Shown: in pieces, positions 34,714 through 43,493 of the stretch
Numbering within the stretch: position 1 is the stretch's first letter
Layout of the letters: each line of letters starts with the position of its first letter
Assembly: GCF_047345415.1 (NCBI RefSeq)
Contig: NZ_JBLFEP010000001.1
Coordinates: 1-64,000 of the forward strand
Direction of reading: 5' to 3'
DNA length: 64,000 bases
Source: Maribacter_C sp947494565
Lineage (GTDB): Bacteria; Bacteroidota; Bacteroidia; Flavobacteriales; Flavobacteriaceae
Position numbers and translations under genes: made by a program
Notes under the pieces: model-generated
What the model saw: the letters and a program-made list of their open reading frames with translations, nothing else
Told to the model about the DNA's origin: nothing
Databases searched by the model: none

Positions 34714-35706
34714 TTAATCTTTATCTAATTTGTATTTTGAAAGGTCCATTCCAAAGCTCAAACCTTTATTGATGACCAATTCTTCCAATTCGGTCAATGA
34801 TTTTTTACCAAAGTTTCTGAACTTCATCAAGTCATTCTTGTTGAAAGAGACCAAATCACCTAATGTATCCACTTCCGCTGCTTTTAAACAGTTCAAAGCA
34901 CGTACGGAAAGATCCATATCGACCAACTTTGTCTTTAACAATTGGCGCATGTGCAATGATTCTTCATCATAGGTCTCGGTCTGTGCGATTTCATCAGCCT
35001 CTAGGGTAATGCGCTCATCGGAGAACAACATGAAGTGGTGGATCAGAACTTTTGCTCCTTCGGTCAATGCATCTTTTGGATGTATGGAACCATCAGTGAC
35101 GATTTCGAACACCAATTTTTCATAATCGGTCTTCTGCTCTACACGAAAGTTCTCAATACTATACTTCACATTCTTAATCGGTGTAAAGATAGAATCGATA
35201 GCGATGGTGCCCATTGGCATTCCTGACTTCTTATTCTCTTCAGCAGGAACATAGCCACGACCTTTGTCGATAACCAATTCCATGTTGATGTTGACCTTTG
35301 ACTCCATGTTACAAATCACCAAGTCAGGATTCAACACTTGATATCCTGAGATGAATTTTTGGAAGTCTCCCGCCGTTAATTGATCTTTTCCACCCAAGGA
35401 AATCGAAACGGTTTCTGCTTCCGAATCTTCGATTTGTTTCTTGAAACGTACCTGTTTCAGATTCAATATGATTTCGGTTACATCTTCAACAACACCAGGA
35501 ATTACAGAAAACTCGTGTTCTACTTTGTCTATACGTACCGAGGTGATTGCATGACCTTCCAAGGAAGAAAGCAATACCCGTCGCAATGCGTTCCCAACAG
35601 TTAATCCATAACCAGGTTCCAAAGGGCGGAATTCAAACTTCCCTTCGAAATCTGAGGAATCGATCATTATTACTTTATCGGGTTTCTGAAAATTAAATAA
35701 TGCCAT
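34714..35706 (-). CDS. rpoA: RNA polymerase alpha subunit
   Basis: A 330-residue alpha subunit. The N-terminal assembly domain (about 1-230, with FRPLEPGYGLTVGNALRRVLL) nucleates the enzyme, and the C-terminal domain (about 255-330, with LDLSVRALNCLKAAEVDTLG-like repeats and FGKKSLTELEE) contacts UP elements and activators. It lies between rpsD (17 bp gap) and rplQ in the usual alpha-operon order. Confidence 0.98.
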   Translation of the reverse strand: MALFNFQKPDKVIMIDSSDFEGKFEFRPLEPGYGLTVGNALRRVLLSSLEGHAITSVRIDKVEHEFSVIPGVVEDVTEIILNLKQVRFKKQIEDSEAETVSISLGGKDQLTAGDFQKFISGYQVLNPDLVICNMESKVNINMELVIDKGRGYVPAEENKKSGMPMGTIAIDSIFTPIKNVKYSIENFRVEQKTDYEKLVFEIVTDGSIHPKDALTEGAKVLIHHFMLFSDERITLEADEIAQTETYDEESLHMRQLLKTKLVDMDLSVRALNCLKAAEVDTLGDLVSFNKNDLMKFRNFGKKSLTELEELVINKGLSFGMDLSKYKLDKD

Positions 35707-35723
35707 AATTGGATTGGTGTTGT

Positions 35724-36329
35724 TTATTTAGAGTATAACTCGACTATTAATTGTTCTTTGATATTCTCTGGAATCTGTGTTCTTTCCGGTATAGTCACAT
35801 ACGTACCTTCCAACTTTTCAGAATTCCAAGTAATCCATTCATATACACTGCTGTTCGCAGAAAGTGCATCTTGAATAGCTTGCAAAGATTTTGATTTTTC
35901 ACGAACACCGACAACATCACCGGCCTTCAATGAATATGAGGGAATATTTACCAATTCGCCGTTCACTGTAATGTGTCTGTGAGAAACTAATTGTCTCGCG
36001 CCGCTTCTTGTGCGGGAAACTCCCATTCGATACACTACGTTATCTAAACGTGATTCACAAAGCTGCAAAAGAACCTCTCCGGTCACCCCTTCTTTTCTCT
36101 TTGCCGTTTGGAATAAATTGCGGAACTGCTTTTCCAAAATACCATAGGTATACTTGGCTTTCTGCTTTTCCATCAACTGAACCGAATATTCAGATTTTTT
36201 ACCACGACGTCTTGCGTTGCCATGTTGTCCCGGAGGATAATTTTTCTTTTCAAAAGACTTGTCGTCTCCGAAAATCGCCTCTCCGAATTTACGGGCGATT
36301 TTACTTTTAGGTCCTGTGTATCTTGCCAT
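35724..36329 (-). CDS. rpsD: 30S ribosomal protein S4
   Basis: A 201-residue uS4, a primary 16S rRNA binder at the 5' domain. Begins MARYTGPKSKIARKFGE and contains the S4 RNA-binding domain (about 90-155, ESRLDNVVYRMGVSRTR, RHITVNGELVNIPSY). The N-terminal zinc cysteines seen in some S4 proteins are absent. Member of the alpha operon, 17 bp before rpoA; the 109-bp gap to rpsK holds no other gene. Confidence 0.97.
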   Translation of the reverse strand: MARYTGPKSKIARKFGEAIFGDDKSFEKKNYPPGQHGNARRRGKKSEYSVQLMEKQKAKYTYGILEKQFRNLFQTAKRKEGVTGEVLLQLCESRLDNVVYRMGVSRTRSGARQLVSHRHITVNGELVNIPSYSLKAGDVVGVREKSKSLQAIQDALSANSSVYEWITWNSEKLEGTYVTIPERTQIPENIKEQLIVELYSK

Positions 36330-36438
36330 TTTCTAAGTATTTGAAACTTATCCGTCCCTTAAGCGAACGTGGTTATGAATTAAGGCTTTCTCCTTCGATA
36401 ACCGTGAATAGGTTTCTGTGAAATATATTAAAGTGAAA

Positions 36439-36831
36439 TTAAACTCGTCTTCTTTTTGGAGGTCTACAACCGTTGTGCGGCATAGGGGTTACATCAATAA
36501 TCTCGGTAACTTCAATACCGGAATTATGAATCGCACGAATTGCAGACTCCCTACCGTTTCCAGGTCCCTTAACATAAACCTTCACCTTTCTTAGTCCAGC
36601 ATCGTGAGCTACTTTCGAACAATCTTCAGCAGCAACCTGAGCTGCATAGGGCGTGTTCTTTTTAGAACCTCTGAACCCCATTTTTCCTGCAGAAGACCAT
36701 GAGATAACGTCTCCTTTTTTGTTCGTCAAGGATATGATAATATTGTTAAAAGATGCGGTTACATGCGCTTCACCTACCGATTCGATGATAACCTTACGCT
36801 TTTTAGTTGTTTTTGTACTTGCCTTTGCCAT
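36439..36831 (-). CDS. rpsK: 30S ribosomal protein S11
   Basis: A 130-residue uS11 located on the platform near the mRNA exit site. Typical features are HVTASFNNIIISLT, SAGKMGFRGSKKNTPYAAQ and the basic end NGCRPPKRRRV. The leader directly before its start shows four A-rich heptads (36840-36867 on the plus strand). Alpha-operon position between rpsM and rpsD. Confidence 0.97.
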   Translation of the reverse strand: MAKASTKTTKKRKVIIESVGEAHVTASFNNIIISLTNKKGDVISWSSAGKMGFRGSKKNTPYAAQVAAEDCSKVAHDAGLRKVKVYVKGPGNGRESAIRAIHNSGIEVTEIIDVTPMPHNGCRPPKRRRV

Positions 36832-36839
36832 ATTCTTTT

Positions 36840-36867
36840 AGTTTCTAGTTGTTAGTTCTTGGTTATT
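36840..36867. repeat. Heptad-phased leader of rpsK
   Basis: Four successive 7-bp units (AGTTTCT, AGTTGTT, and two similar) end 8 bp before the rpsK start codon. On the coding strand they read as A-rich heptads such as AGAAACT. The pattern resembles the leaders of folD, rplC and rpsG. Confidence 0.6.
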
Positions 36868-36952
36868 GGAATCCTAGACTTTTACATTTCAAACAGATTC
36901 TTCTAACACCCTGTTTTGACACAGGTTCTAAATACTAATGACTATCTATTTA

Positions 36953-37327
36953 TTATTTAGTCGCTTTTTTCTTGTTCGCAACCGTCTTTCTTTTCCCTTT
37001 TCTGGTTCTAGAGTTGTTCTTTGTACGTTGTCCTCTTAATGGGAGACCGGATCTATGGCGAATTCCTCTATAACACCCGATATCCATCAAACGTTTGATA
37101 TTCAATTGGGTCTCAGAACGTAATTCACCTTCGATAGTATATGAAGCTACGGCCTCACGAATACGTCCGATTTCATCATCGTTCCAATCCGAGACTTTTG
37201 TATCCTCGCTAACTTTGGCAGCGGCTAGTATTTCTTTCGATCTACTTCTACCGATTCCGAAAATATAGGTAAGTGCGATAACGCCTCTCTTCTGTTTTGG
37301 TATATCTATACCTGCGATTCTTGCCAT
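36953..37327 (-). CDS. rpsM: 30S ribosomal protein S13
   Basis: A 124-residue uS13 of the head that contacts P-site tRNA and bridge B1. It starts MARIAGIDIPKQKRGVIALT, has the helix-two-turn-helix region with GIGRSRSKEIL, GCYRGIRHRSGLPLRGQRT, and ends in a basic tRNA-contacting tail. It is 2 bp after rpmJ, at the start of the alpha segment. Confidence 0.97.
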   Translation of the reverse strand: MARIAGIDIPKQKRGVIALTYIFGIGRSRSKEILAAAKVSEDTKVSDWNDDEIGRIREAVASYTIEGELRSETQLNIKRLMDIGCYRGIRHRSGLPLRGQRTKNNSRTRKGKRKTVANKKKATK

Positions 37328-37329
37328 AA

Positions 37330-37446
37330 TTATCCTTGTCTTTGTTTAAATCTAGGATTCTTTTTGTTGATTACGTACAACCTGCCTTTTCTGCGTACTA
37401 TCTTGCAGTCGGCACTCCTCTTTTTTACTGATGCTCTTACTTTCAT
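37330..37446 (-). CDS. rpmJ: 50S ribosomal protein L36 (zinc-free form)
   Basis: A 38-residue bL36 reading MKVRASVKKRSADCKIVRR at the start and ending NPRFKQRQG. Of the four zinc ligands in the C+ form only Cys14 remains; the others are Ser, Asn and Arg, so it cannot bind zinc in the usual way. Placed between infA (12 bp) and rpsM (2 bp), the standard position. Confidence 0.95.
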   Translation of the reverse strand: MKVRASVKKRSADCKIVRRKGRLYVINKKNPRFKQRQG

Positions 37447-37458
37447 CTTACTACTATC

Positions 37459-37674
37459 TTAATATCTATAAGTAATTCTCGCTTTGGTAAGGTCATAAGG
37501 ACTCATTTCGAGCTTTACCTTATCCCCTGGAAGCAATTTAATATAGTGCATACGCATCTTTCCAGAGATATGTGCGGTCACTACATGACCATTTTCCAAC
37601 TCTACTCGAAACATTGCATTTGACAATGCTTCGATTATCGATCCGTCTTGCTCTATTGCTGCTTGTTTAGCCAT
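37459..37674 (-). CDS. infA: Translation initiation factor IF-1
   Basis: A 71-residue OB-fold protein that occupies the 30S A site during initiation. Typical sequence blocks are IEALSNAMFRVELENGH, HISGKMRMHYIKLLPGD and VKLEMSPYDLTKARI. The start codon is 1 bp after the secY stop. Location between secY and rpmJ matches other Bacteroidota. Confidence 0.98.
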   Translation of the reverse strand: MAKQAAIEQDGSIIEALSNAMFRVELENGHVVTAHISGKMRMHYIKLLPGDKVKLEMSPYDLTKARITYRY

Positions 37675-37675
37675 A

Positions 37676-39016
37676 CTATGCTACTTTTCTATTTTTACCC
37701 GTTTTCATCAGCCCATCGTAATGTCTGTTCAACAAATAAGAATTCACCTGTTGTACCGTATCGATGGCTACACCGACCATAATCAAAAGTGATGTACCTC
37801 CATAAAATAAGGCCCAACCTGATTGAACACCCATCAATTTTACCACAAACGCAGGAAAGACCGCCAAAAAGGCCAAAAATATAGAGCCTGGCAATGTTAT
37901 CAAAGACATGATCTTGTCCAAGAAATCACCCGTTTCCTTACCAGGGCGTATTCCCGGAATAAAACCACCGCTTCTTTTCAAATCGTCGGCCATCTTATTC
38001 GTCGGCACCGTTATGGCCGTATAAAAGAAGGTAAATATGATAATCAACAAGGCAAACAAGATATTGTAGGCCCATCCGAAAATATCAGCAAACTGAACTT
38101 GTATCCACTGTCCAACGGCCGTGTCATCAAATGCGCTACCGATTAATCCCGGTACGAACATAATGGCTTGGGCAAAGATAATTGGCATTACACCTGAAGC
38201 ATTCAACTTCAAAGGAATATATTGCCGAGACCCCATTACATTTTTTTCATAACCTCCTGAAGCCGTTCTTCTAGCGTATTGTACCGGTATTTGGCGCGTA
38301 GCCATCACCAGTAAGACACAAGCCAAGATGACTAAAAACCAGATGATAATCTCAACAAGAACCAACATTGGCCCTCCTATTCCAGTCCATCTAGAGACTG
38401 CCTCTTGAACAAACGCCTGTGGCATAGTTGCGATAATACCGATCATGATCAAAAGTGAAATTCCGTTACCGATACCTTTGTCGGTAATCTTTTCACCCAA
38501 CCACATTGCGAATACACAACCCGTCACCAAAATAATTACGGCTGGGACCATAAAATCCAATCCTTTACCTAAAAGGAAAGCACTATCACGAACACCGAAT
38601 GCCTCTAAACCGTACAAATAGGCCGGGGCCTGTACGATACATATACCAATAGTCAACCAACGGGTTATTTGATTTTTGGTCTTTCTTCCGCTCTCCCCTT
38701 CTTTATCCAATTTCTGTAGGTAGGGTATAGCGATACTCATCAATTGCACTACAATAGATGCCGAAATATAAGGCATAATACCCAACGCAAATATCGAAGC
38801 ATTGGCAAAAGCCCCACCCGTGAAAGCATTCAACAAGCTAAAGATACCCTGTTCGGTACCTTCTGTCAACGCTCCTAATTGTGATGTATCGATACCTGGA
38901 AGCACAATTTGACAACCAAAACGGTATACCAAAAGAAGACCTAAGGTTATCATGATGCGATTTCTCAGCTCTTCTATTTTCCAAATATTGGATAATGTCT
39001 CGACAAATTTCTTCAT
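37676..39016 (-). CDS. secY: Protein translocase subunit SecY
   Basis: A 446-residue ten-helix channel protein of the Sec translocon, the partner of SecE and SecG and docking site for SecA and SRP-bound ribosomes. Visible are the plug-region stretch GALTEGTEQGIFSLL, PYISASIVVQL, the cytosolic loop ARRTASGGYEKN and IPGIRPGKETGDFLD. It lies in the spc segment between rplO (14 bp) and infA (1 bp). Confidence 0.98.
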   Translation of the reverse strand: MKKFVETLSNIWKIEELRNRIMITLGLLLVYRFGCQIVLPGIDTSQLGALTEGTEQGIFSLLNAFTGGAFANASIFALGIMPYISASIVVQLMSIAIPYLQKLDKEGESGRKTKNQITRWLTIGICIVQAPAYLYGLEAFGVRDSAFLLGKGLDFMVPAVIILVTGCVFAMWLGEKITDKGIGNGISLLIMIGIIATMPQAFVQEAVSRWTGIGGPMLVLVEIIIWFLVILACVLLVMATRQIPVQYARRTASGGYEKNVMGSRQYIPLKLNASGVMPIIFAQAIMFVPGLIGSAFDDTAVGQWIQVQFADIFGWAYNILFALLIIIFTFFYTAITVPTNKMADDLKRSGGFIPGIRPGKETGDFLDKIMSLITLPGSIFLAFLAVFPAFVVKLMGVQSGWALFYGGTSLLIMVGVAIDTVQQVNSYLLNRHYDGLMKTGKNRKVA

Positions 39017-39030
39017 AGTATCGTATATGC

Positions 39031-39483
39031 TTATAAACTTATTGCCTCACCTCCGGCAGCTTCTATAGCTGCTTTTGCAGTAGCAGTAAATTTATGTACG
39101 GAAACTTTCAAGGAAGCCTTTAGCTCACCGCCTCCTAAAATCTTCACCAAATCATTTTTACGTGCCAAACGATTTTGAACCAATGTTTCAAAGGTAATTG
39201 TATCCTTTACAACTTTCTTATCTACCAATTCTTGCAACTTCGATAAGTTGATTCCTTGGTATTCCTTCCGGTTGATATTGGTAAAACCAAATTTAGGCAC
39301 ACGTCTTTGAAGCGGCATCTGTCCACCTTCAAAACCTATTTTCTTCGAATATCCAGATCTAGATTTGGCCCCTTTGTGACCTCTTGCAGCTGTTCCGCCT
39401 TTACCTGATCCTTGACCTCGACCCAATCTCTTGCCAGCTCTATTTACTGATCCTTCAGTCGGTTTTAAATTACTTAAGTTCAT
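39031..39483 (-). CDS. rplO: 50S ribosomal protein L15
   Basis: A 150-residue uL15. The Gly-rich basic N-terminus (RAGKRLGRGQGSGKGGTAARG) threads through 23S rRNA, and the C-terminal globular part has GGGELKASLKVSVHKF. Sits between rpmD (11 bp) and secY. Confidence 0.97.
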   Translation of the reverse strand: MNLSNLKPTEGSVNRAGKRLGRGQGSGKGGTAARGHKGAKSRSGYSKKIGFEGGQMPLQRRVPKFGFTNINRKEYQGINLSKLQELVDKKVVKDTITFETLVQNRLARKNDLVKILGGGELKASLKVSVHKFTATAKAAIEAAGGEAISL

Positions 39484-39494
39484 CGCCTCTATTG

Positions 39495-39671
39495 TTATGC
39501 TTCCGTAGAAACCAAGTGTTTAACTTTGTTTATCATGCCCAAAATATTAGGCGTATCCTCATGCTCTACAACTTGGCCAATTCGTTTCAAACCAAGTGCT
39601 TCAAGGGTTCTCTTCTGGTTTTGTGGCTTTTTAATCCCACTCTTCACCATTTTTACTTTAATCTTTGCCAT
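39495..39671 (-). CDS. rpmD: 50S ribosomal protein L30
   Basis: A 58-residue uL30 beginning MAKIKVKMVKSGIKKPQNQK and ending KHLVSTEA, with the typical TLEALGLKRIG helix. Only 59 codons long including stop. It lies between rpsE (98 bp upstream, unusually long for this operon) and rplO. Its leader contains short heptad-like units (39680-39700). Confidence 0.95.
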   Translation of the reverse strand: MAKIKVKMVKSGIKKPQNQKRTLEALGLKRIGQVVEHEDTPNILGMINKVKHLVSTEA

Positions 39672-39769
39672 TTTTCTTCAGTAATTAGTAGTCTATAGTT
39701 CGTATCGTACCGGTATTTCAGAACTCTGAATCTCCCCTATGTACTTTTACGTTCTACTTTTACTAGTTT

Positions 39770-40294
39770 TTATCCTTTAAAGACCTTTTCCAAGGAAACT
39801 CCTCTTTGTTTTGCAACAGTACTTGCTCCCCGCAACTGCAAAAGTGCGTCGAAGGTAGCCTTAACTACATTGTGCGGATTGGAAGATCCTTGTGATTTTG
39901 AAAGTACATCATGTACACCAACCGCTTCCAATACTGCACGAACAGCTCCACCCGCAATCACCCCGGTACCATGGGATGCTGGCTGGATATATACTCGAGC
40001 ACCTCCATACTTCCCTTTTTGTTCGTGAGGCAAAGTAGCTTTGTTCAATGGTATGCGTATAAGGTTCTTCTTTGCATCTTCAATCGCCTTGGCAATTGCT
40101 GTAGCTACTTCCTTTGACTTTCCAAGACCATGACCGACAACACCATTTTCATCACCCACAACCACGATTGCTGAAAACCCAAAGGCTCGTCCACCTTTAG
40201 TTACTTTGGTAACCCTTTGAACACCTACTAATCGATCTTTCAAATCTAGACCACCTGGCTTTACAGTTTCTACGTTTTTATATTTTTGGTACAT
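39770..40294 (-). CDS. rpsE: 30S ribosomal protein S5
   Basis: A 174-residue uS5 involved in decoding fidelity and mRNA unwinding at the entry site. The double-stranded RNA-binding domain shows VTKGGRAFGFSAIVVVGDENG and the C-domain ATLPHEQKGKYGGARVYIQPA and GTGVIAGGAVRAVLEAVG. Spc segment, 9 bp after rplR. Confidence 0.97.
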   Translation of the reverse strand: MYQKYKNVETVKPGGLDLKDRLVGVQRVTKVTKGGRAFGFSAIVVVGDENGVVGHGLGKSKEVATAIAKAIEDAKKNLIRIPLNKATLPHEQKGKYGGARVYIQPASHGTGVIAGGAVRAVLEAVGVHDVLSKSQGSSNPHNVVKATFDALLQLRGASTVAKQRGVSLEKVFKG

Positions 40295-40303
40295 GTGCTT
40301 TTA

Positions 40304-40660
40304 TTAGAATGTTAATCCTGCTTCTCTCGCTCCTTCGGCCAAGGCTTTCACCCGTCCGTGATATAAATTACCTCCTCTATCAAAGGCAACCTTATCAATA
40401 CCGGCTTTTTTGGACTTCTCGGCAATCGCCTTTCCTACCAAGGTTGCGATTTCAGACTTACTTCCTTTAGACTTTGCCAACTCTTTATCTCTTGAAGAGG
40501 CAGCAGCCAAGGTTGTACCTGAATTGTCATCGATCACCTGGGCATAAATTTCTTTATTGCTTCTGAAAACGGACAAACGAGGTCTTTCAGCAGTGCCGTT
40601 GGATACCTTTCGTATCCTCCTTCTGATTCTATATTTTCTTTGTGTCTTTGATAATTTCAT
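40304..40660 (-). CDS. rplR: 50S ribosomal protein L18
   Basis: A 118-residue uL18, a 5S rRNA binder of the central protuberance. Features are the basic start (RKYRIRRRIRKVSNG), PRLSVFRSNKEIYAQVIDD and the end DRGGNLYHGRVKALAEGAREAGL. Located between rplF (12 bp) and rpsE (9 bp). Confidence 0.97.
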   Translation of the reverse strand: MKLSKTQRKYRIRRRIRKVSNGTAERPRLSVFRSNKEIYAQVIDDNSGTTLAAASSRDKELAKSKGSKSEIATLVGKAIAEKSKKAGIDKVAFDRGGNLYHGRVKALAEGAREAGLTF

Positions 40661-40672
40661 CGTACTATTTTA

Positions 40673-41215
40673 TTAAGCTGATTTACCGGCCTTTCTTCGC
40701 AATTGCTCGCCAACAAACTTGATTCCTTTACCTTTATATGGCTCTGGCTTACGGAAACCTCTAATTTTCGCAGCTATCTGACCTACTAGTTGTTTGTCGA
40801 AAGAGGTCAATTTGATTATAGGGTTCTTTCCTTTTTCAGAAATCGTTTCAACCTTTATCTCAGGTGCCAGATCAATCACGATATTATGTGAAAATCCAAG
40901 GGCCAAGTCAAGCTTCTGTCCTTGGTTGCTGGCTCTGTAACCAACACCTACCAACTCGAGCTCCTTGGTCCATCCTTTTGAAACTCCTTCGACCATATTC
41001 AAGATCAAAGATCTATACAGCCCGTGTTTTGACTTGTGTTCTTTAGAATCCGATGGCCGCGCAACCGAAACTTCACCATCTTCGAGTTTGACCTCTACTC
41101 CTGAGAACTCTTGAGTCAATTCGCCAAGTTTCCCTTTCACCGTTACTACATTGTCGGTCAAATCGACGGTTACTCCCTCAGGAATCGCTATTGGGTTATT
41201 ACCTATTCTAGACAT
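40673..41215 (-). CDS. rplF: 50S ribosomal protein L6
   Basis: A 180-residue uL6 near the factor-binding centre. Two related alpha/beta domains are visible: NPIAIPEGVTVDLTDN at the N-terminus and VGVGYRASNQGQKLDLALG in the second, ending PEPYKGKGIKF and a basic tail. Spc segment between rpsH (20 bp) and rplR. Confidence 0.97.
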   Translation of the reverse strand: MSRIGNNPIAIPEGVTVDLTDNVVTVKGKLGELTQEFSGVEVKLEDGEVSVARPSDSKEHKSKHGLYRSLILNMVEGVSKGWTKELELVGVGYRASNQGQKLDLALGFSHNIVIDLAPEIKVETISEKGKNPIIKLTSFDKQLVGQIAAKIRGFRKPEPYKGKGIKFVGEQLRRKAGKSA

Positions 41216-41235
41216 TTCTTTCCTTCTTTATTCGA

Positions 41236-41634
41236 TTAATATACGTAGCAAAGTACTTCACCACCTACATTTTCATTTTTCGCCTGCTTACTGGTCATTA
41301 CACCGTGAGAGGTAGACACAATAGCAATACCAAGACCGTTCAATACCCTAGGCAGGGTATCCGCTCCCGTATATTTTCGAAGACCTGGCTTACTGACGCG
41401 CTGTAATTTCTTGATTACCGGGTCTTTGGTCATCTTATCATACTTCAAGGCAATCTTGATGTTACCCTGTACCTTATTCTCTTCGAACTTGTAGCTCAAA
41501 ATGTATCCTTGATCGAATAAGATCTTTGTAATTTCCTTTTTCACTTTGGACGAAGGAATGTCAACAACCCTATGTCCTGCACGACTTGCATTTCTCAATC
41601 GTGTCAAATAATCCGCAATAGTATCTGTAACCAT
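41236..41634 (-). CDS. rpsH: 30S ribosomal protein S8
   Basis: A 132-residue uS8, a central-domain assembly protein that in E. coli also represses its own operon. Begins with DTIADYLTRLRNASRAGH and ends STSHGVMTSKQAKNENVGGE followed by a short tail. The 62-bp gap to rpsN upstream is longer than most gaps in this operon. Confidence 0.97.
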   Translation of the reverse strand: MVTDTIADYLTRLRNASRAGHRVVDIPSSKVKKEITKILFDQGYILSYKFEENKVQGNIKIALKYDKMTKDPVIKKLQRVSKPGLRKYTGADTLPRVLNGLGIAIVSTSHGVMTSKQAKNENVGGEVLCYVY

Positions 41635-41696
41635 CTTTTTTTATTTTGGTAACGGTTTTTAGCTATATCACTAAACCTGAAACCAGTTAATCAATA

Positions 41697-41966
41697 TTAC
41701 CAGCTTGCTTTTTTAACACCTGGTATCAATCCTTGATTGGCCATTTCCCTGAATGTTACCCTTGAAATTCCAAAAACCCTCATATATCCTTTTGGTCTTC
41801 CCGTCAGTTTGCAACGATTATGCATACGAACCGGAGAGGCATTTTTTGGCAATTTCTGTAGCGCTTCATAGTCTCCTGCTTCTTTCAAAGCTTTTCTCTT
41901 TTCCGCATACTTAGCTACAGTTCTTGCCCTTTTTCTTTCACGGGCCTTCATTGATTCTTTAGCCAT
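41697..41966 (-). CDS. rpsN: 30S ribosomal protein S14 (zinc-independent type)
   Basis: An 89-residue uS14 of the longer, zinc-free type: the CxxC pairs of short S14 are absent. Typical blocks are KARERKRARTVAKYAEKR, LPKNASPVRMHNRCKLTGR and GISRVTFREMANQG. It assembles in the 30S head. Starts 1 bp after rplE. Confidence 0.97.
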   Translation of the reverse strand: MAKESMKARERKRARTVAKYAEKRKALKEAGDYEALQKLPKNASPVRMHNRCKLTGRPKGYMRVFGISRVTFREMANQGLIPGVKKASW

Positions 41967-41967
41967 A

Positions 41968-42519
41968 TTATTTCTTTTTAAAAGGTAATCCTAGTTCTGT
42001 TAATAATGATTTTGCTTCCTTATCCGTTTCGGCGGTGGTCACAAAAGTAATATCCATACCGTTGATTCTATTGATCTTGTCAATATTGATCTCTGGAAAT
42101 ATGATCTGTTCGGTAATTCCTAGACTGTAATTACCGCGTCCGTCAAAACCTGTGGCCTTGATTCCTTGGAAATCCCGAACACGTGGAAGCGCACTGGTTA
42201 CCAAACGATCTAAAAACTCATACATGTTCTCTCCTCGAAGTGTCACCTTCGCCCCAATGGGCATACCCTTTCGGAGTTTAAATGCAGCTACATCCTTCTT
42301 GGAAATCGTCGATACTGCTTTCTGACCAGTGATCATTGTCATCTCATCAACAGCATGATCAATAAGCTTTTTATCGGCAACAGCAGCTCCTACACCTCTA
42401 CTGACGACTATCTTCACCAGTTTAGGAACCTGCATCACATTATTGTAACTGAATTCTTCTTTCAACGCATTTACGATGCGCTCTTGATATTCTTTCTTTA
42501 ATCTTGAAATGTAAGCCAT
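41968..42519 (-). CDS. rplE: 50S ribosomal protein L5
   Basis: A 183-residue uL5 of the central protuberance that binds 5S rRNA and contacts P-site tRNA. Blocks include VMQVPKLVKIVVSRGVG, FKLRKGMPIGAKVTLRG and GRGNYSLGITEQIIFPEI. Between rplX (2 bp) and rpsN (1 bp). Confidence 0.97.
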   Translation of the reverse strand: MAYISRLKKEYQERIVNALKEEFSYNNVMQVPKLVKIVVSRGVGAAVADKKLIDHAVDEMTMITGQKAVSTISKKDVAAFKLRKGMPIGAKVTLRGENMYEFLDRLVTSALPRVRDFQGIKATGFDGRGNYSLGITEQIIFPEINIDKINRINGMDITFVTTAETDKEAKSLLTELGLPFKKK

Positions 42520-42521
42520 AA

Positions 42522-42836
42522 CTAAATTACTTCATTTGATTTCTTGGCAAACCTAACTTTCTTACCATCTCTGATCTCGTATCCCACCCTAGTGGTCTCA
42601 CCGGATTTCGTATCGATCAAAGAAAGGTTTGATATATGGATAGGTGCTTCCTTTTTGACAATTCCTCCCTGCGGGTTTTTTGCACTGGGTTTCTCGTGCT
42701 TTGAAACCATATTTGTACCTTCTACGATCGCCCTGTTTTTGACAACATCGACACGAAGCACTTTACCTTCAGTACCTTTGTGGTCTCCTGCGATCACTCG
42801 CACCGTATCCCCGGTTTTAATTTTCAACTTTTTCAT
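42522..42836 (-). CDS. rplX: 50S ribosomal protein L24
   Basis: A 104-residue uL24 that starts 50S assembly and sits by the tunnel exit. The KOW motif is GDTVRVIAGDHKGTEGKVLRV, followed by EGTNMVSKHEKPSAKNPQGG. Spc segment between rplN (12 bp) and rplE. Confidence 0.97.
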   Translation of the reverse strand: MKKLKIKTGDTVRVIAGDHKGTEGKVLRVDVVKNRAIVEGTNMVSKHEKPSAKNPQGGIVKKEAPIHISNLSLIDTKSGETTRVGYEIRDGKKVRFAKKSNEVI

Positions 42837-42848
42837 CTTACATACTTA

Positions 42849-43217
42849 TTATAGCACCTCAGGAGCCAATGAAACTATTTTCATAAACTGCTTGTCACGA
42901 AGCTCTCTAGCCACAGGACCGAAAACCCTCGTTCCACGCATCTCTCCTGTCGGGTTCAACAAGACACAAGCATTATCATCGAAACGAATATAAGAGCCAT
43001 CAGGTCTTCTTACTTCTTTTTTGGTCCTCACCACAACAGCCGTAGATACCGCACCTTTTTTAATTCCTCCGTTAGGAGTTGCCTCTTTGACCGTAACGAC
43101 AATTTTATCCCCAATGGAAGCATATCTTCTTTTGGTACCTCCAAGTACACGAATGGTCAAAACCTCTTTCGCTCCTGTATTGTCCGCTACTTTTAATCTT
43201 GATTCTTGCTGTAACAT
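42849..43217 (-). CDS. rplN: 50S ribosomal protein L14
   Basis: A 122-residue uL14 at the subunit interface. Typical blocks are MLQQESRLKVADNTGAKEV, RRYASIGDKIVVTVKEA and GTRVFGPVARELR. It opens the spc segment, 2 bp after rpsQ, with no promoter gap between S10 and spc segments. Confidence 0.97.
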   Translation of the reverse strand: MLQQESRLKVADNTGAKEVLTIRVLGGTKRRYASIGDKIVVTVKEATPNGGIKKGAVSTAVVVRTKKEVRRPDGSYIRFDDNACVLLNPTGEMRGTRVFGPVARELRDKQFMKIVSLAPEVL

Positions 43218-43219
43218 AA

Positions 43220-43480
43220 TTATTTAGCTCTTTCTAAGATTTCTACTAACCTCCAACATTTGGTTTTACTCAAAGGCCGGGTCTCCATAATCTTTACGGT
43301 GTCACCTTCTTTACAATCGTTCTTTTCGTCGTGCGCTACGTACTTCTTCGTTTTCAAAACGAACTTACCATACATAGGGTGCTTTACTCTTTTTACCTCG
43401 GCAACAACAATGGACTTCTCCATTTTGTTACTGGTAACAACACCGATTCTCTCTTTTCTTAAGTTTCTTTTTTCTTCCAT
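43220..43480 (-). CDS. rpsQ: 30S ribosomal protein S17
   Basis: An 86-residue uS17, an OB-fold 16S rRNA 5'-domain binder. Blocks are RKERIGVVTSNKMEKSIVV, KHPMYGKFVLKTKKYVAHD and METRPLSKTKCWRLV. It lies 13 bp after rpmC. Confidence 0.97.
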   Translation of the reverse strand: MEEKRNLRKERIGVVTSNKMEKSIVVAEVKRVKHPMYGKFVLKTKKYVAHDEKNDCKEGDTVKIMETRPLSKTKCWRLVEILERAK

Positions 43481-43493
43481 AAAGCAGAACCAA

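Noticed and set aside
36877..36935. Short inverted repeat CCTGT/ACAGG between rpsM and rpsK, considered as a terminator
   Set aside because: Only five pairs and no T-run; also inside a continuous alpha operon.
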